64,000 nucleotides of DNA from Acidobacteriaceae bacterium (GTDB lineage Bacteria; Acidobacteriota; Terriglobia; Bryobacterales; Bryobacteraceae). The position numbers and the translations under genes were made by a program. Under the pieces are notes generated by a model that worked only from the letters and a program-made list of their open reading frames with translations, searched no databases and was not told where the DNA came from. Positions within the stretch are counted from its first letter, which is position 1; the number at the start of each line of letters is the position of its first letter. Positions 52,210 to 62,851 of the stretch are shown piece by piece. Where the stretch lies: the NCBI GenBank assembly GCA_019240405.1, contig JAFAYL010000017.1:1-64000 (forward strand), given 5' to 3'.

Positions 52210-53570
52210 GTGCCGAATCCCCCACCGTTCGAGGCTTGGGTGAAGCCGAGGATATTCGGTCTGTACCAGCCACCATCACGATCGGTGAAGCAGGAGGGCA
52301 CCCCGGCAAGACTGTACGAATTCAAGGCTGGCTCTATAATCTCCGCAAATCGGGAAAAATCGTGTTTCCTATTGTCCGCGACGGAACCGGCCTGATGCAA
52401 TGCGTGGCGGTGAAAAGCAATCTGCCGGAGCCAGTGTTCGACTCATTGAAGAGTCTGACGCAAGAAAGCTCACTCGTTGTCACGGGCGCGATCCGAGCCG
52501 AACCGCGCGCCCCGGGCGGATACGAGCTCGATGTCAGCGATGTCCAAATCATCCAGCGCGTCAGTGAAGATCATCCGTACCCGATCACTCCCAAAGAGCA
52601 CGGGGTGGAGTTCCTTATGGATCATCGCCACCTCTGGCTGCGCAGCCGCCGTCAGCATGCCGCCATTCGCGTGCGACATGAGGTAATTAAATCGATCCGC
52701 GATTATTTCGATTCGCATGGCTTTACGCTTGTCGATACTCCGATCTTCACGCCGGCAGCATGCGAAGGGACGACAACGCTCTTCGAAATCGATTATTTCG
52801 GGGATAAGAAAGTGTATCTCACGCAATCCGGCCAGCTTTACAACGAAGCGAATGCGATGGCGTTTGGAAAGGTGTATTGCTTCGGGCCTACGTTCAGGGC
52901 CGAGCGGTCCAAGACGCGTCGCCATCTCACCGAATTCTGGATGGTCGAACCGGAGATGGCGTTTGCGGATCTGGAGGAAGTGAAGCGCGTTGCGGAAGAG
53001 CTGATCGTCTACATAGTAGGCCGCGTTTTGGAACAGCGCAGTGAAGAACTGAAAACGCTTGAGCGCGATGTGTCAAAGCTAGAGGCTGTAAGGGCGCCCT
53101 TTCCTCGAATGAGTTATGACGATGCGGTGAAAATTCTGCAGTCCAAAGGCAGCGAGATCCAGTGGGGCGGCGATTTCGGCAACGCGGATGAGACGCTTTT
53201 GACCGAGGACTTTGACAGGCCCGTGATGGTGGACCGGTACCCGGCATCCATTAAGGCGTTTTATTTCCAACTGGACGAGCAGCGCCCAGAACTCGCTCTT
53301 GGCGTCGATATTATTGCGCCGGAAGGGTACGGCGAAATCGTGGGAGGCGGGCAGCGCATACATGATCTCGCGATGTTGGAGAAACGCCTCACGGAGCACA
53401 ATCTACCGCGCGAAGCCTTCGAGTGGTATCTGGACGTTCGAAGGTTCGGCACCGTCCCGCATGGGGGTTTCGGAATGGGCGTAGAGCGCTTCGTTGCATG
53501 GATGTGCGGGCTTGAGCACGTTCGCGAAACGATCCCGTACCCGCGCATGTTGTACCGGACGCGACCATAG
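52206..53570 (+). CDS. asnS: asparaginyl-tRNA synthetase
   Basis: A 454-residue class IIb synthetase charging tRNA-Asn. N-terminal OB-fold anticodon-binding domain ([28 protein letters not shown]), then the catalytic core with motif 2 ([25 protein letters not shown]) and motif 3 ([16 protein letters not shown]). Asn- rather than Asp-specific features include [22 protein letters not shown]. An N-terminal extension of about 25 residues precedes the OB domain. The start overlaps the upstream gene by four bases. Confidence 0.95.
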   Translation: MSAESPTVRGLGEAEDIRSVPATITIGEAGGHPGKTVRIQGWLYNLRKSGKIVFPIVRDGTGLMQCVAVKSNLPEPVFDSLKSLTQESSLVVTGAIRAEPRAPGGYELDVSDVQIIQRVSEDHPYPITPKEHGVEFLMDHRHLWLRSRRQHAAIRVRHEVIKSIRDYFDSHGFTLVDTPIFTPAACEGTTTLFEIDYFGDKKVYLTQSGQLYNEANAMAFGKVYCFGPTFRAERSKTRRHLTEFWMVEPEMAFADLEEVKRVAEELIVYIVGRVLEQRSEELKTLERDVSKLEAVRAPFPRMSYDDAVKILQSKGSEIQWGGDFGNADETLLTEDFDRPVMVDRYPASIKAFYFQLDEQRPELALGVDIIAPEGYGEIVGGGQRIHDLAMLEKRLTEHNLPREAFEWYLDVRRFGTVPHGGFGMGVERFVAWMCGLEHVRETIPYPRMLYRTRP

Positions 53571-53579
53571 CACGAACGC

Positions 53580-54494
53580 ATGCGTCAACATCAGATCGCA
53601 ATTCTTGGCGCGCCGCTCGATCTCGGCGCCGGACGGCGCGGTGTGGACATGGGTCCCTCCGCGCTGCGGCTCGCAGGACTCAATGCCAGGCTCGCGTCGC
53701 TTGGGTATGAGCTAGAAGATCTCGGCAATGTTTCGGTAGCGCAGCAAGAGAGTAGTCCAACCGGGCCTGAGGATGCCAAGTATCTTCCGCAAATTGCGAA
53801 AACATGTTCGAAACTGGCCGAGATGGTTGAGAACGCGCTACAAGAGAATACGTTTCCGCTTGTTTTGGGCGGCGATCATTCGGTTGCGACGGGTACTGTT
53901 TCGGGCGTGTCGCACTTTTTCAAGCAGCGCGGCGACAAAATCGGGCTCATCTGGATAGATGCACACGCCGACATGAATACGCCGGAATCGAGCCCAAGTG
54001 GAAACGTCCATGGTATGCCGCTAGCGTGTTGCGTAGGCCGCGGCCCACGCGAGCTGACGTACATATTCGAGTACGCGCCCAAAGTGGAAGGGCGTAATGT
54101 TGCGCTTGTCGGGATCCGCGATGTGGATCAGCGCGAGCGCAATTTAGTTCGAGAGTCCGGAGTAACCGCGTTTACGATGCGCGACATCGACGAGCGCGGC
54201 TTGACCAACGTTATGCAGCAGGCGATCGCGATTGCGAACGAGGGAACAGCCGGGTTCCATTTGTCGCTCGATATGGACGTCGTTGATCCCGATGAAGCGC
54301 CGGGCGTGGGGACGCCAGTCCGGGGCGGAATGACCTACCGTGAAGCCCACCTTGCAATGGAAACCATATGCGATTGCAGCCGCATGCTGTCCATGGAAGT
54401 GGTTGAAGTGAATCCGGTTCTCGATGAAGCGAACCGGACCGCACTGCTTGGTGTAGAACTCGTGATGTCGGCGATGGGCAAAAAGATTCTCTGA
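53580..54494 (+). CDS. rocF: arginase
   Basis: A 304-residue ureohydrolase hydrolysing arginine to ornithine and urea. The binuclear manganese site is complete: GGDHSVATG, WIDAHADMNTPESSPSGNVHGMPL and SLDMDVVDPDEAPGVGTPV. The N-terminus (IAILGAPLDLGAGRRGVDMGPSALR) and the SGNVHG substrate loop are arginase- rather than agmatinase-like. Length is normal. It starts nine bases after asnS, so both are on one transcript. Confidence 0.95.
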   Translation: MRQHQIAILGAPLDLGAGRRGVDMGPSALRLAGLNARLASLGYELEDLGNVSVAQQESSPTGPEDAKYLPQIAKTCSKLAEMVENALQENTFPLVLGGDHSVATGTVSGVSHFFKQRGDKIGLIWIDAHADMNTPESSPSGNVHGMPLACCVGRGPRELTYIFEYAPKVEGRNVALVGIRDVDQRERNLVRESGVTAFTMRDIDERGLTNVMQQAIAIANEGTAGFHLSLDMDVVDPDEAPGVGTPVRGGMTYREAHLAMETICDCSRMLSMEVVEVNPVLDEANRTALLGVELVMSAMGKKIL

Positions 54495-54507
54495 CCCGGC
54501 AAACTAA

Positions 54508-56220
54508 TCAGGTTACCGGTAATCCTAGTCTCTTTTGCAAATGAGCGAGCGCGCCGTGCAGCAGAACTTCTTCGGAAGCGCGCGTGCGCCGTTCACCGAA
54601 TTCAACCTTTCCTTCATTGAGCTTCTTCCCGATCGTGACGCGATAAGGAATCCCGATCAGGTCGGCATCTTTGAACTTGACGCCGGGCCGTTCATCGCGA
54701 TCGTCCAACAATGCGTCGATCCCGGCTCTTGTGCACTCGGCGTAGAGTAAGTCGGCTGCTTCACGCTGCAGCGGTTCGCGATAATTCACCGGAGTGATCA
54801 CCACTGAGAAGGGTGCGATTGAGGCGGGCAGAGCCATTCCGTCTGGATCGTGATAGAGCTCGATTGCGCACGTCAAAATTCGTTCAATCCCAATCCCGTA
54901 AGAACCCATAATGGGCGTGATTTCTTTACCGTCTTCGCCCAACACGCGCAAGCCCATCGATTCCGCATATTTGTAGCCAAGCTTGAATATGTGTCCGATC
55001 TCGATGGCTTTCACGATCTCGAGCGGGCTGCCACAGTTGGGGCATGCATCTCCAGAAGCGGCTTGCCGCAGGTCGAAGTATTCCGGCCGGAAGTCTTCGC
55101 CGGGGGTCACGTTCCTGAGGTGGTAATCGTCCCGGTTGGCGCCTGTGATCAAGTTGCGCCTGCCTTTCAGCGCGTCGTCCGCAAGCACCCGCATATTGTT
55201 GACGCCCACAGGGCCAAGCGAGCCTGCACTCGCCCCAAACCATTCCACAATTTCTTGTGGATGGGCGGGTCTTAACTCCGTTGCATGCAAAACGGCGGCG
55301 AGCTTCGTCTCGCTCAATTGATGGTCGCCCCGCATCATAATCAAGACCGGTTTCTTATCGACGACCATTGCCAGACTCTTCATCTGTGAGGTTTCCGGGA
55401 GGTTCGTAAATTGCGCGAGATCGGCGATTGTCTTCTGATCCGGCGTGTGAAACTGCTCTGGCTCAAAATTACCATCGAGATCTGCAGCAAGAGGCTCGCT
55501 TGCCCGCGACACAGCTTTTTCGAGATTCGCCCGGTAACCGCAGTTTTGGCAGCGGACAACGAAATCCTCGCCTGCATCGGAGGCGATCATGAACTCGTGT
55601 GACTCGCTCCCGCCCATGGCTCCCGAGTGAGCTTCTACATCGATATACTCCAGACCGCATCGATCAAAGATCTTGCAATATGCGGCGTGATGCTTATCGT
55701 ATGCGATGTCCAGCCCCTTCGCATCTAAGTCGAAGGTGTAGGAATCTTTCATGATGAACTGGCGCACTCGCAGCAGACCGGATTTGGGACGCGGTTCGTC
55801 GCGGAATTTTGTCTGAATCTGATACCAGATCTGAGGCAGTTGCTTATAACTGCGGAGTTCTCCGCGCGCGATCGACGTCACGATCTCTTCATGAGTCATT
55901 CCCAGGCAGAGGTCCCGTCCAAAGCGGTCCTTCAGGCGAAACATGTTGTCGCCCATCACTTGCCAGCGGCCGGATTCCTGCCACAGCTCGGCGGGATGAA
56001 GAGCGGCCAACAGCATTTCCTGTCCGCCAATCGCGTTCATCTCTTCGCGTACAATCTGCTCAATTTTCAAAAGAGAGCGGCGTGCAAGCAGCAGATAATT
56101 GTAAATGCCTGCGGAGAGCTGGCGTATGTAACCCGCTCGCAAAAGTAGTTGATGGCTGATCACCTCTGCTTCAGCGGGGACTTCACGCAGAGTGGGAATA
56201 AAAAGGGTGCTCCAAAGCAT
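54508..56220 (-). CDS. proS: prolyl-tRNA synthetase, bacterial type
   Basis: A 570-residue class II synthetase with the bacterial layout. N-terminal [33 protein letters not shown], motif 2 ([25 protein letters not shown]), an inserted Ala-editing (INS) domain around residues 225-400 ([27 protein letters not shown]), motif 3 ([13 protein letters not shown]) and a C-terminal anticodon-binding domain. Paired cysteines ([22 protein letters not shown]) flank the insertion. Length matches E. coli ProS. It is divergent from glyA with only 33 bases between starts. Confidence 0.96.
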   Translation of the reverse strand: MLWSTLFIPTLREVPAEAEVISHQLLLRAGYIRQLSAGIYNYLLLARRSLLKIEQIVREEMNAIGGQEMLLAALHPAELWQESGRWQVMGDNMFRLKDRFGRDLCLGMTHEEIVTSIARGELRSYKQLPQIWYQIQTKFRDEPRPKSGLLRVRQFIMKDSYTFDLDAKGLDIAYDKHHAAYCKIFDRCGLEYIDVEAHSGAMGGSESHEFMIASDAGEDFVVRCQNCGYRANLEKAVSRASEPLAADLDGNFEPEQFHTPDQKTIADLAQFTNLPETSQMKSLAMVVDKKPVLIMMRGDHQLSETKLAAVLHATELRPAHPQEIVEWFGASAGSLGPVGVNNMRVLADDALKGRRNLITGANRDDYHLRNVTPGEDFRPEYFDLRQAASGDACPNCGSPLEIVKAIEIGHIFKLGYKYAESMGLRVLGEDGKEITPIMGSYGIGIERILTCAIELYHDPDGMALPASIAPFSVVITPVNYREPLQREAADLLYAECTRAGIDALLDDRDERPGVKFKDADLIGIPYRVTIGKKLNEGKVEFGERRTRASEEVLLHGALAHLQKRLGLPVT

Positions 56221-56253
56221 TCAGGTCTAATAGGACAATTAGAGCAGACGATT

Positions 56254-57543
56254 ATGAATGACCAACAGCGCATGGCGAGGCCGTTATCGGAAACAGATCC
56301 CGAGATTTACGATGCCATTCAGCATGAGGTTGAGCGACAGAACACGAGTCTCGAGCTGATTGCAAGCGAGAACTTCACATCGGAAGCCGTGCTCGAAGCG
56401 ATGGGGAGTGTCTTCACAAACAAATACGCCGAAGGATATCCGGGAAAACGGTATTACGGCGGTTGCGAGTTCACGGACATAGTGGAAAACCTGGCGCGCG
56501 AGCGCGCGAAGAAGCTCTTCAACGCCGAACATGTGAACGTCCAGCCGCATTCGGGATCGCAGGCGAACGAAGCTGCTTATGCCTCGGTGCTTCAGCCAGG
56601 CGACACGATTCTGGGAATGAATCTGGCGCACGGCGGCCATCTCACACACGGCCATCCGCTCAATTTCTCGGGCAAGCTCTACAAAGTCGTTGCATATGGT
56701 GTAAGGCGTGACGACGAACTGATCGATTATGACGAGCTGGCGCGCCTTGCGGAAGAGCACAAACCGAAGCTCATCATTGCCGGCGCGAGTGCTTATTCTC
56801 GTGTCATCGATTTCGCGCGATTTCGTAAGATTGCCGATGCCGCAGGCGCGGTCTTCCTGGTCGACATGGCGCATTATTCCGGCCTGATAGCCGCCGGTGT
56901 ATACCCCAATCCCTGCGAGCACGCGGACATCGTTACTTCCACGACGCATAAAACGCTACGCGGCCCACGTGCGGGAGTCATCTTCTCGAAGGAGAAGTTT
57001 GGACCAGCGATCGACAAAGCCGTTTTTCCAGGCGCCCAGGGCGGTCCACTCGTTCACATGATCGCAGCAAAGGCTGTCTGTTTTCTCGAAGCGCTTTCAG
57101 AGGAATTTCGCGCGTATCAACGGCGAGTTTTGGCCAACGCACGAGCGCTGGCGGCATCTCTTCAGGCCGAGGGATTTCGCGTGGTGAGCGGCGGAACCGA
57201 TTCGCACATGTTTCTGATCGACGTGTTCGCGAAAGGTCTCAAAGGCAAGGAAGCAGAGAAAGCGCTGGATGATGCGTACATCACTGCAAACAAAAATGCT
57301 ATTCCATTTGATACAAATCCGCCATTGAATCCAAGCGGTATCCGTCTAGGAAGCCCCGCGGTGACCACACGCGGCTTTCGGGAATCGGAAATGACGGAGG
57401 TTGGAAAGCTGATCGCGCGTGTGCTCAACAACGTGAAATCGCAGGAGGCTCTCAGCGAAGCGCGTAAACGTGTCGCTGCGCTTACAGACCGATTCCCGCT
57501 GTACGCGTGGAAACACCAACTCGCGACGACCACTGCGCGGTGA
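56254..57543 (+). CDS. glyA: serine hydroxymethyltransferase
   Basis: A 429-residue PLP enzyme interconverting serine and glycine while charging tetrahydrofolate with a one-carbon unit. [19 protein letters not shown], the [13 protein letters not shown] substrate loop, and the PLP-binding Lys233 in [12 protein letters not shown] are diagnostic. ATG 56254 is used; the frame is open further upstream but that part overlaps proS and is not GlyA-like, and ATG 56272 is also possible. ubiX overlaps its stop. Confidence 0.96.
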   Translation: MNDQQRMARPLSETDPEIYDAIQHEVERQNTSLELIASENFTSEAVLEAMGSVFTNKYAEGYPGKRYYGGCEFTDIVENLARERAKKLFNAEHVNVQPHSGSQANEAAYASVLQPGDTILGMNLAHGGHLTHGHPLNFSGKLYKVVAYGVRRDDELIDYDELARLAEEHKPKLIIAGASAYSRVIDFARFRKIADAAGAVFLVDMAHYSGLIAAGVYPNPCEHADIVTSTTHKTLRGPRAGVIFSKEKFGPAIDKAVFPGAQGGPLVHMIAAKAVCFLEALSEEFRAYQRRVLANARALAASLQAEGFRVVSGGTDSHMFLIDVFAKGLKGKEAEKALDDAYITANKNAIPFDTNPPLNPSGIRLGSPAVTTRGFRESEMTEVGKLIARVLNNVKSQEALSEARKRVAALTDRFPLYAWKHQLATTTAR

Positions 57544-58127
57544 CGGACTCGATCGGAGCGACTGGACTTAAGCAACGGATCGTAGTGGGCGTTAGCGGTG
57601 CAACAGGCATCGTCTACGCTGTGCAATTGCTACGAAGGCTTCGCGAGGTCGACGTTGAGAGTCACCTGGTTGTATCGAAAGCTGGGGATCTGACGCGCAC
57701 CTACGAGACGCCATTGTCGATGCAGCAACTGCGTGCCTTAGCGGATGTAAATTATCGGGTGGGTGACGTATCGGCGGCCATTTCGAGCGGCTCATTCAAG
57801 ACAATGGGCATGATCATTGCACCCTGCTCAATGCGGACATTAGCTGAGATTGCGATGGGCATGAGCAGCAGTCTCCTGACGCGCGCCGCGGATGTCACCT
57901 TGAAGGAGCGGCGAAAGCTTGTTCTGCTGCCTCGCGAAACGCCCCTGCACGCGGGACACTTGCGAAACATGCTGGCCGTCACGGAAATGGGCGGAATCGT
58001 CATGCCTCCCGTGCCAGCGTTTTATTTGAAACCGGCAACCATCGATGATTTAGTCGATCACACGGTGTGCCGCGTGCTGGATTTGTTCGGGATTGACGTG
58101 CCGGGCGTGAAGCGGTGGGGCGAATGA
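57540..58127 (+). CDS. ubiX: flavin prenyltransferase UbiX
   Basis: A 195-residue enzyme that attaches a dimethylallyl group to FMN, making the cofactor of UbiD-type decarboxylases. [21 protein letters not shown] (FMN binding), [64 protein letters not shown] and [11 protein letters not shown] are hallmarks. GTG 57540 overlaps the glyA stop by four bases (GTGA), which fits coupling; an upstream ATG lies inside glyA. No ubiD gene is in view. Confidence 0.94.
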   Translation: MTDSIGATGLKQRIVVGVSGATGIVYAVQLLRRLREVDVESHLVVSKAGDLTRTYETPLSMQQLRALADVNYRVGDVSAAISSGSFKTMGMIIAPCSMRTLAEIAMGMSSSLLTRAADVTLKERRKLVLLPRETPLHAGHLRNMLAVTEMGGIVMPPVPAFYLKPATIDDLVDHTVCRVLDLFGIDVPGVKRWGE

Positions 58128-58132
58128 TCCGG

Positions 58133-58981
58133 CTATGACGTGCGAGTGTGCGCGATTTCGGGAGCCTCTTCAATCGGGTACTGCAGGGCGCCTTCGGGTT
58201 CGAGATAGAAGTGCGTCAGATCCTCCTTCAAAATTTGGAGGGCCGCTTCCGGAGTATCAGCAGTCTTAAACAAATTGAGATCTTCCTTGGAAATGACATC
58301 GTGTTTCACAAGGGCACTGAAATTCAGAATCTCGTTCCAGAACTCCGGTCCATAGAGAACAATCAAGATTTTGCTTTCAAGTTTCTGAGTTTGCGCCAGG
58401 GTAAGAATTTCCATCAGCTCATCGAGCGTGCCAAAACCGCCGGGAAATACGACCAGCGCCTTAGCCGGGTACGCGAACCAAAACTTTCGCATAAAGAAGT
58501 AGTGGAATTCGAAACTCAGCTCCGGCGTGATGTATTGATTAGGGCGCTGTTCGTGAGGGAGGCCGATGTTCAGGCCGATAGTTTTTCCGCCGGCATCCCG
58601 CGCGCCCCGGTTTGCGGCTTCCATAATTCCAGGGCCACCACCGGAGCAAACGACAAATCGGCGGCGAGCCTCTGAGCAGGGACCCGGTTTAGAAATGGAT
58701 ATGCCCCATTCCGTAACAAGCCGGGCGAGCTCACGCGCTTCACGATAATAACGGCCGAGAGGTCCGTCCTCCTGGATGCGCGCGGAGCCGAAGAACACAA
58801 TCGTATCCTGAATTTTTTCCTCCTGAAGGTGTGCAAGCGGCCACAAGTACTCCGAGAGGATGCGGAGCGGGCGGGAGTCGGGGCTCTGCAGAAAAGCCTC
58901 TTCGCGGTAAGCAAGCGGACGGCGAAATGCCTCCAGCTCGGGACCATTCAAGGTAGCCCCTGGGTCGTGATCGGTACTCAA
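58133..58981 (-). CDS. LOG-family (TIGR00730-type) nucleotide phosphoribohydrolase-like protein
   Basis: A 282-residue Rossmann-fold protein of the lysine-decarboxylase-like/LOG family. IVFFGSARIQ, CSGGGPGIMEAANRGA and the key VFPGGFGTLDELMEILTL are present. Family members cleave nucleoside 5'-monophosphates (cytokinin activation in plants); bacterial roles vary. It is longer than the classical about 190 residues, with about 60 extra N-terminal residues. The frame starts with TTG at 58981; TTG at 58951 has AGGGG upstream and is a good alternative. It is convergent with ubiX. Confidence 0.9.
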   Translation of the reverse strand: MSTDHDPGATLNGPELEAFRRPLAYREEAFLQSPDSRPLRILSEYLWPLAHLQEEKIQDTIVFFGSARIQEDGPLGRYYREARELARLVTEWGISISKPGPCSEARRRFVVCSGGGPGIMEAANRGARDAGGKTIGLNIGLPHEQRPNQYITPELSFEFHYFFMRKFWFAYPAKALVVFPGGFGTLDELMEILTLAQTQKLESKILIVLYGPEFWNEILNFSALVKHDVISKEDLNLFKTADTPEAALQILKEDLTHFYLEPEGALQYPIEEAPEIAHTRTS

Positions 58982-59023
58982 CGCTTCGATTGTCGCATCG
59001 GATTGTTAAGATTCTGAACGAAC

Positions 59024-59974
59024 ATGGCCGCACTAGCTCTGGATAAACCGATTCAGCTCATGCCGATCTTTCGCGAGCGCGTTTGGGGCCGCGAAAGCTT
59101 AGCGCCATATTTCCCCATCACTCCCCGCAACGAACCCATCGGCGAGGTTTGGTTCACCGCTGAGGAGAATCTCACTTCGGTTGATCGGACGCTAGGCGAT
59201 TTGATCCGGGAACATCCGGAAATTCTGGGAAGCGGCGCCGACTTTCGATATCCGAATATCTGCCCGCTGCTTCTGAAACTGATCTTCACGAATGACCGCC
59301 TATCCGTTCAAGTGCACCCCGATGATGAGTATGCGGCAAAACATCACCAATCGTTAGGGAAAACGGAGGCTTGGTACATTCTGGAAGCGAATCCGCTGGG
59401 AAAGATTGCACTGGGATTCAGCGAAGCTCTCTTGCGGGATAGGTTACGTCAAGCAGCTCAATCGGGTGAAATCGAGCATCTGCTTGATTGGCACTCCGTC
59501 GCGGCGGGAGATGCAGTATTTGTGCCGGCCGGAACGATCCACGCAATTGGCGAAGGCCTAATAATCTGCGAAATCCAAGAGAATTCAGATATCACATACC
59601 GCCTTTATGACTTTGGCCGAGGGCGTGAATTGCATCTCGAGCATGCAATTGAAGTCGCCAGGCTTGACCCACAAACTTCCTGTGGGAAGCGTGTTGCGCT
59701 GAGCTACTGGCGCGAAGAGCTGGTTGCTTGTTCTTACTTTCGACTCGAGCGGCTGGTACCGAAGCGAGTCATTCAAATCGACGGCAGTTTGCCATATTAT
59801 TCACTCCTTCTTTGCGTGAAAGGCTCCGGGCGCGTTGCGCAAGAAGAGTTCACTGAGGGACAGGCATGGCTGATTCCAGCGGGAGGTGCTTCATACCGTT
59901 TCGAAGGAACAGGTTCAGAATGGATCCTCGCGTATAAGTCAGATCAGCCGATGATGGCAATTCAGGGCGAGTGA
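59024..59974 (+). CDS. manA: mannose-6-phosphate isomerase (class I cupin)
   Basis: A 316-residue zinc cupin interconverting fructose 6-phosphate and mannose 6-phosphate for mannosylated polymers. Metal ligands appear in SVQVHPDDEYAAKHH and FVPAGTIHAIGEGLIICEIQENSD, followed by ITYRLYDFGR. Class I short form, like Bacillus ManA; length is normal. It is divergent from the LOG-family gene, with 42 bases between, and convergent with hpnD, three bases away. Confidence 0.94.
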   Translation: MAALALDKPIQLMPIFRERVWGRESLAPYFPITPRNEPIGEVWFTAEENLTSVDRTLGDLIREHPEILGSGADFRYPNICPLLLKLIFTNDRLSVQVHPDDEYAAKHHQSLGKTEAWYILEANPLGKIALGFSEALLRDRLRQAAQSGEIEHLLDWHSVAAGDAVFVPAGTIHAIGEGLIICEIQENSDITYRLYDFGRGRELHLEHAIEVARLDPQTSCGKRVALSYWREELVACSYFRLERLVPKRVIQIDGSLPYYSLLLCVKGSGRVAQEEFTEGQAWLIPAGGASYRFEGTGSEWILAYKSDQPMMAIQGE

Positions 59975-59977
59975 TCG

Positions 59978-60859
59978 TCAGTATACAGATGCACGAAGCA
60001 AAATGGCGATCTTGGTTCGGGCCGGAACATTAATGCGCCGACTAAGAACAGCATAATTCGCCTTTTCGATTCTCGAGAGCAGATTCAGATAAATTGAACG
60101 GAGCGCCCATAGGGATCGCCGACTTTTTGGAGCGACCAAATTACCGAGCGAAGCCGATTCCCGATAGTATGCGCGCGTCCGGGCGGCTTCGAAACGCATA
60201 AGATCGCGGAACGCGTTGTCCTCTTTGCCCGACCGCAGTTGATCGAATGGAACAGAAAACATCTCAAGATCTTCATAAGGAAGATAGACACGCCCAAGCT
60301 CTGCATCCTCGCGCACATCGCGCAGAATGTTCGTTAATTGAAATGCCACGCCACACTTTTCCGCGAGCAATAGCGCTTTGACTGATTCGAAGCCAAAGAT
60401 ATGCACGATTACGAGACCAACAACAGACGCAACCTGATAACAGTAACGATAAAGCTCTTCAAAAGTTTGTATCTGGCGCGGATCCAGGTCTGACGTAATC
60501 CCATCAATCATCTCGTGAAAAAATCGATGCGGAATCGAATATCGCTGGACCGTGTTGTGAAAGGCCGGCCAAATCGGATTCGTTGGAACATCCCCCGCCA
60601 GTGCGCTATCCAGTTCAAGACGCCACTCAGCGATGCTTTGCCGAACGCCCGTTTTATCAGAGCTACCGGGGGCGTCACTGAGATCGTCACAATGGCGCAT
60701 GAACGCGTAAATCGCGCACATCGCGTCCCGTCGGGGCTTCTCAAGGAGAAGAAATGAATAATAAAAGTTCTTGGCACGCGTTCGCGCAATTTGCCGGCAA
60801 TATCGATATGACTCCTCGATGGAGCGAGTCCTCAGAGCGGGAGCAGTCGCGGAAGACAT
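59978..60859 (-). CDS. hpnD: presqualene diphosphate synthase HpnD
   Basis: A 293-residue squalene/phytoene synthase-family protein condensing two farnesyl diphosphates to presqualene diphosphate in hopanoid synthesis. Both Asp-rich substrate motifs are intact: MRHCDDLSD and NILRDVREDAELGRVYLP. FYYSFLLLEKPRRDAMCAIYAFMR is the family N-terminal signature. ATG 60859 is chosen, giving a 28-base overlap with hpnC; a farther ATG at 60898 would double the overlap. HpnE, needed to finish squalene, is not in the window on this side. Confidence 0.9.
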   Translation of the reverse strand: MSSATAPALRTRSIEESYRYCRQIARTRAKNFYYSFLLLEKPRRDAMCAIYAFMRHCDDLSDAPGSSDKTGVRQSIAEWRLELDSALAGDVPTNPIWPAFHNTVQRYSIPHRFFHEMIDGITSDLDPRQIQTFEELYRYCYQVASVVGLVIVHIFGFESVKALLLAEKCGVAFQLTNILRDVREDAELGRVYLPYEDLEMFSVPFDQLRSGKEDNAFRDLMRFEAARTRAYYRESASLGNLVAPKSRRSLWALRSIYLNLLSRIEKANYAVLSRRINVPARTKIAILLRASVY

Positions 60860-61755
60860 CGAAGAAAAATACCAACACGTTCCGCTTTGGAGATGCACGG
60901 GCGGCGTTCGAGAACGTTGTAACGCTGCGACCGAATTTTTTCGAGGATTTTCATACCGCCGCGACTGAACAGCTCAATATCCAGAGCCAGTCGCCGATCG
61001 ACAATATCCACGAGAGGCAGACCGCGAATAAAGAGATCTTCGGCAATGCCGATTGCCTCCTGCATTACCGCTTCAAAGTTGTGATTATGTTCGCGAGCAA
61101 ACAGCTGTTCAACTGAGCAGCCGTGTTTCGCCAGCAGATCTATAGGCAAATAGACCCGATTCTTTTCCAAATCGATACTTACGTCCTGCCAGTGATTCGC
61201 CAGTTGAAGAGCCGTACACGTGTAATCGGAGAGGCGTTGGCGCTCAGAGTCGCGGTATCCGCAGAGATAGAGAACGAGATGGCCGACCGGATTCGCCGAA
61301 TTTACGCAGTAACCAAATACGTCGTCCATGGTCTGGTAACGGCCGACGATCTGATCCTGTTCGAACGCCCGAATGAGACGATCGAAAGGCTCTATGGGTA
61401 TTCGGTACCGCTCTGCAGTTCCTTTCAGAGCCACAAAAACAGGATGCGCGGCTTCGCCGTTAAACATGGCCTCGAGTTCACTCCGCCACCACGCAAGCAA
61501 ACGCAAACTTTCCGCGGGATCGCCAATTTCATCGCCCAGATCATCGGCCCAGCGGCAATAGGCGTACACATTGTAGAAATCCTGGTGTAGATGCTTGGGA
61601 AGAAGTAAGCTCACCACGTGGAAGTTTTCATAATGGTGAGTAGCGAGCCAGCGGGTATATTCAAGCGCTTCGGTTTCGAAGCGAGGCGCAAGCCCTACGC
61701 TCTCGGGCGGAATCTGGCGGATGTAGTCTTTGGGCTGTAAATGTGCGACAGGCAC
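60832..61755 (-). CDS. hpnC: hydroxysqualene synthase HpnC
   Basis: A 307-residue paralogue of HpnD that turns presqualene diphosphate into hydroxysqualene. The family pattern is YTRWLATHHYENFHVVSLLLPKHLHQDFYNVYAYCRWADDLGDE, and the second motif is NHWQDVSIDLEKNRVYLP. Length is normal. It overlaps hpnD and follows two zinc dehydrogenase genes with seven bases spacing, so all four probably form one transcript. Confidence 0.93.
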   Translation of the reverse strand: MPVAHLQPKDYIRQIPPESVGLAPRFETEALEYTRWLATHHYENFHVVSLLLPKHLHQDFYNVYAYCRWADDLGDEIGDPAESLRLLAWWRSELEAMFNGEAAHPVFVALKGTAERYRIPIEPFDRLIRAFEQDQIVGRYQTMDDVFGYCVNSANPVGHLVLYLCGYRDSERQRLSDYTCTALQLANHWQDVSIDLEKNRVYLPIDLLAKHGCSVEQLFAREHNHNFEAVMQEAIGIAEDLFIRGLPLVDIVDRRLALDIELFSRGGMKILEKIRSQRYNVLERRPCISKAERVGIFLRCLPRLLPL

Positions 61756-61762
61756 TCTTGGG

Positions 61763-62851
61763 TTAGGGGAGAATGGCGGTCTTGATCTGTCCGTTCCGGT
61801 TATGAGCGAGATCTTTCAAAACCTCAGGAAGGCGGCTGAGCGGCTCTTCATGATTCACGAAGTGATTGGCCGTCACGGTGCCATCGGCGATGACGCCCAG
61901 AGCGCGGCGGATGTAGTCAGGCGTGTGGTGAAAGCTAGCTTTGCAGGTGAGTTCCGAGTAGTGCAGGAGATTAGTATCCAGAGCCACTTTCGTCCCCGTA
62001 GGACAACCCCCGAAGAAATTGATCACTCCGCCCTTTCGTACAAGCTGCGTAGCGAGTTCCCATGCCTCAGGGCGCCCCACGGCCTCTATGACCACGTCCG
62101 CGCCTCGTCCCCCAGTATGGGACCGCACTTCGGATATCAGAGCGCCGTTGTCGCCGAAGACGACGCCCTGATCGGCGCCTAGCATCACGGCTCGATCAAC
62201 TTGCTCTATACGTCGAGCGATCGCGATGACACGCGCGCCAAATGTCCACTTTGCCAATCGAACAAACATCAGCCCGATGGGCCCAAGCCCCATAATCGCG
62301 ACTATGTCGCCGGCCCGAAGATTGCTTTCATCTAAGCCGCGCAAAGCGCACGCGAGCGGCTCGACCAAAGCAGCATCCTTGTATGCCAAATCATCTGCAA
62401 TCCTGTATGTGTTACGCCGGACGATTCTTTCAGGCAGGCGGATGAACTCGGCGTATGCTCCATTGTTGAACAGCAAATCTTCGCAAAGGTTTTGCTGGTT
62501 GTGCTGGCAAAAAAAGCATTGATCGCATGGAGCGGAATTAGCAGCAACAATACGCTCCCCGACCGTAAATCCTGTAACGCCGTCTCCGATTGCAACAACA
62601 TCGCCTGCCATCTCATGGCCGAAAAGCGCCGGCGGAATGATCATCTTGGCGTGGTAGCCGCGACGGAAAACTTTTATGTCGGTGCCACACGTAAGCGCGG
62701 TCCGCACGCGAACCAACAGCTCGCCGGGGCCGATAGTAGGTACTGGGACATCCTCCAGCCGAACGTCTTCTTTCCCATAGAGCACGGCCGCTTGCATTCT
62801 CGTTTTGGAAATCTTAGTAGCCGTTGAACGCGGCGCAGTCAATTCCACCAT
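61763..62851 (-). CDS. zinc-dependent medium-chain dehydrogenase, second of a pair
   Basis: A 362-residue MDR-family oxidoreductase with catalytic zinc ligands (TCGTDIKVFRRGYH, FGHEMAG) and a four-Cys structural zinc lobe (CDQCFFCQHNQQNLC). The NAD(P)-binding segment is AIMGLGPIGLMFVRLAK. It resembles threonine or sorbitol dehydrogenase-like enzymes; the substrate is unknown. An N-terminal extension of about 18 residues may be removed if the ATG at 62797 is the true start. The start codon directly follows the stop of the upstream paralogue, and hpnC follows after seven bases. Confidence 0.9.
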   Translation of the reverse strand: MVELTAPRSTATKISKTRMQAAVLYGKEDVRLEDVPVPTIGPGELLVRVRTALTCGTDIKVFRRGYHAKMIIPPALFGHEMAGDVVAIGDGVTGFTVGERIVAANSAPCDQCFFCQHNQQNLCEDLLFNNGAYAEFIRLPERIVRRNTYRIADDLAYKDAALVEPLACALRGLDESNLRAGDIVAIMGLGPIGLMFVRLAKWTFGARVIAIARRIEQVDRAVMLGADQGVVFGDNGALISEVRSHTGGRGADVVIEAVGRPEAWELATQLVRKGGVINFFGGCPTGTKVALDTNLLHYSELTCKASFHHTPDYIRRALGVIADGTVTANHFVNHEEPLSRLPEVLKDLAHNRNGQIKTAILP

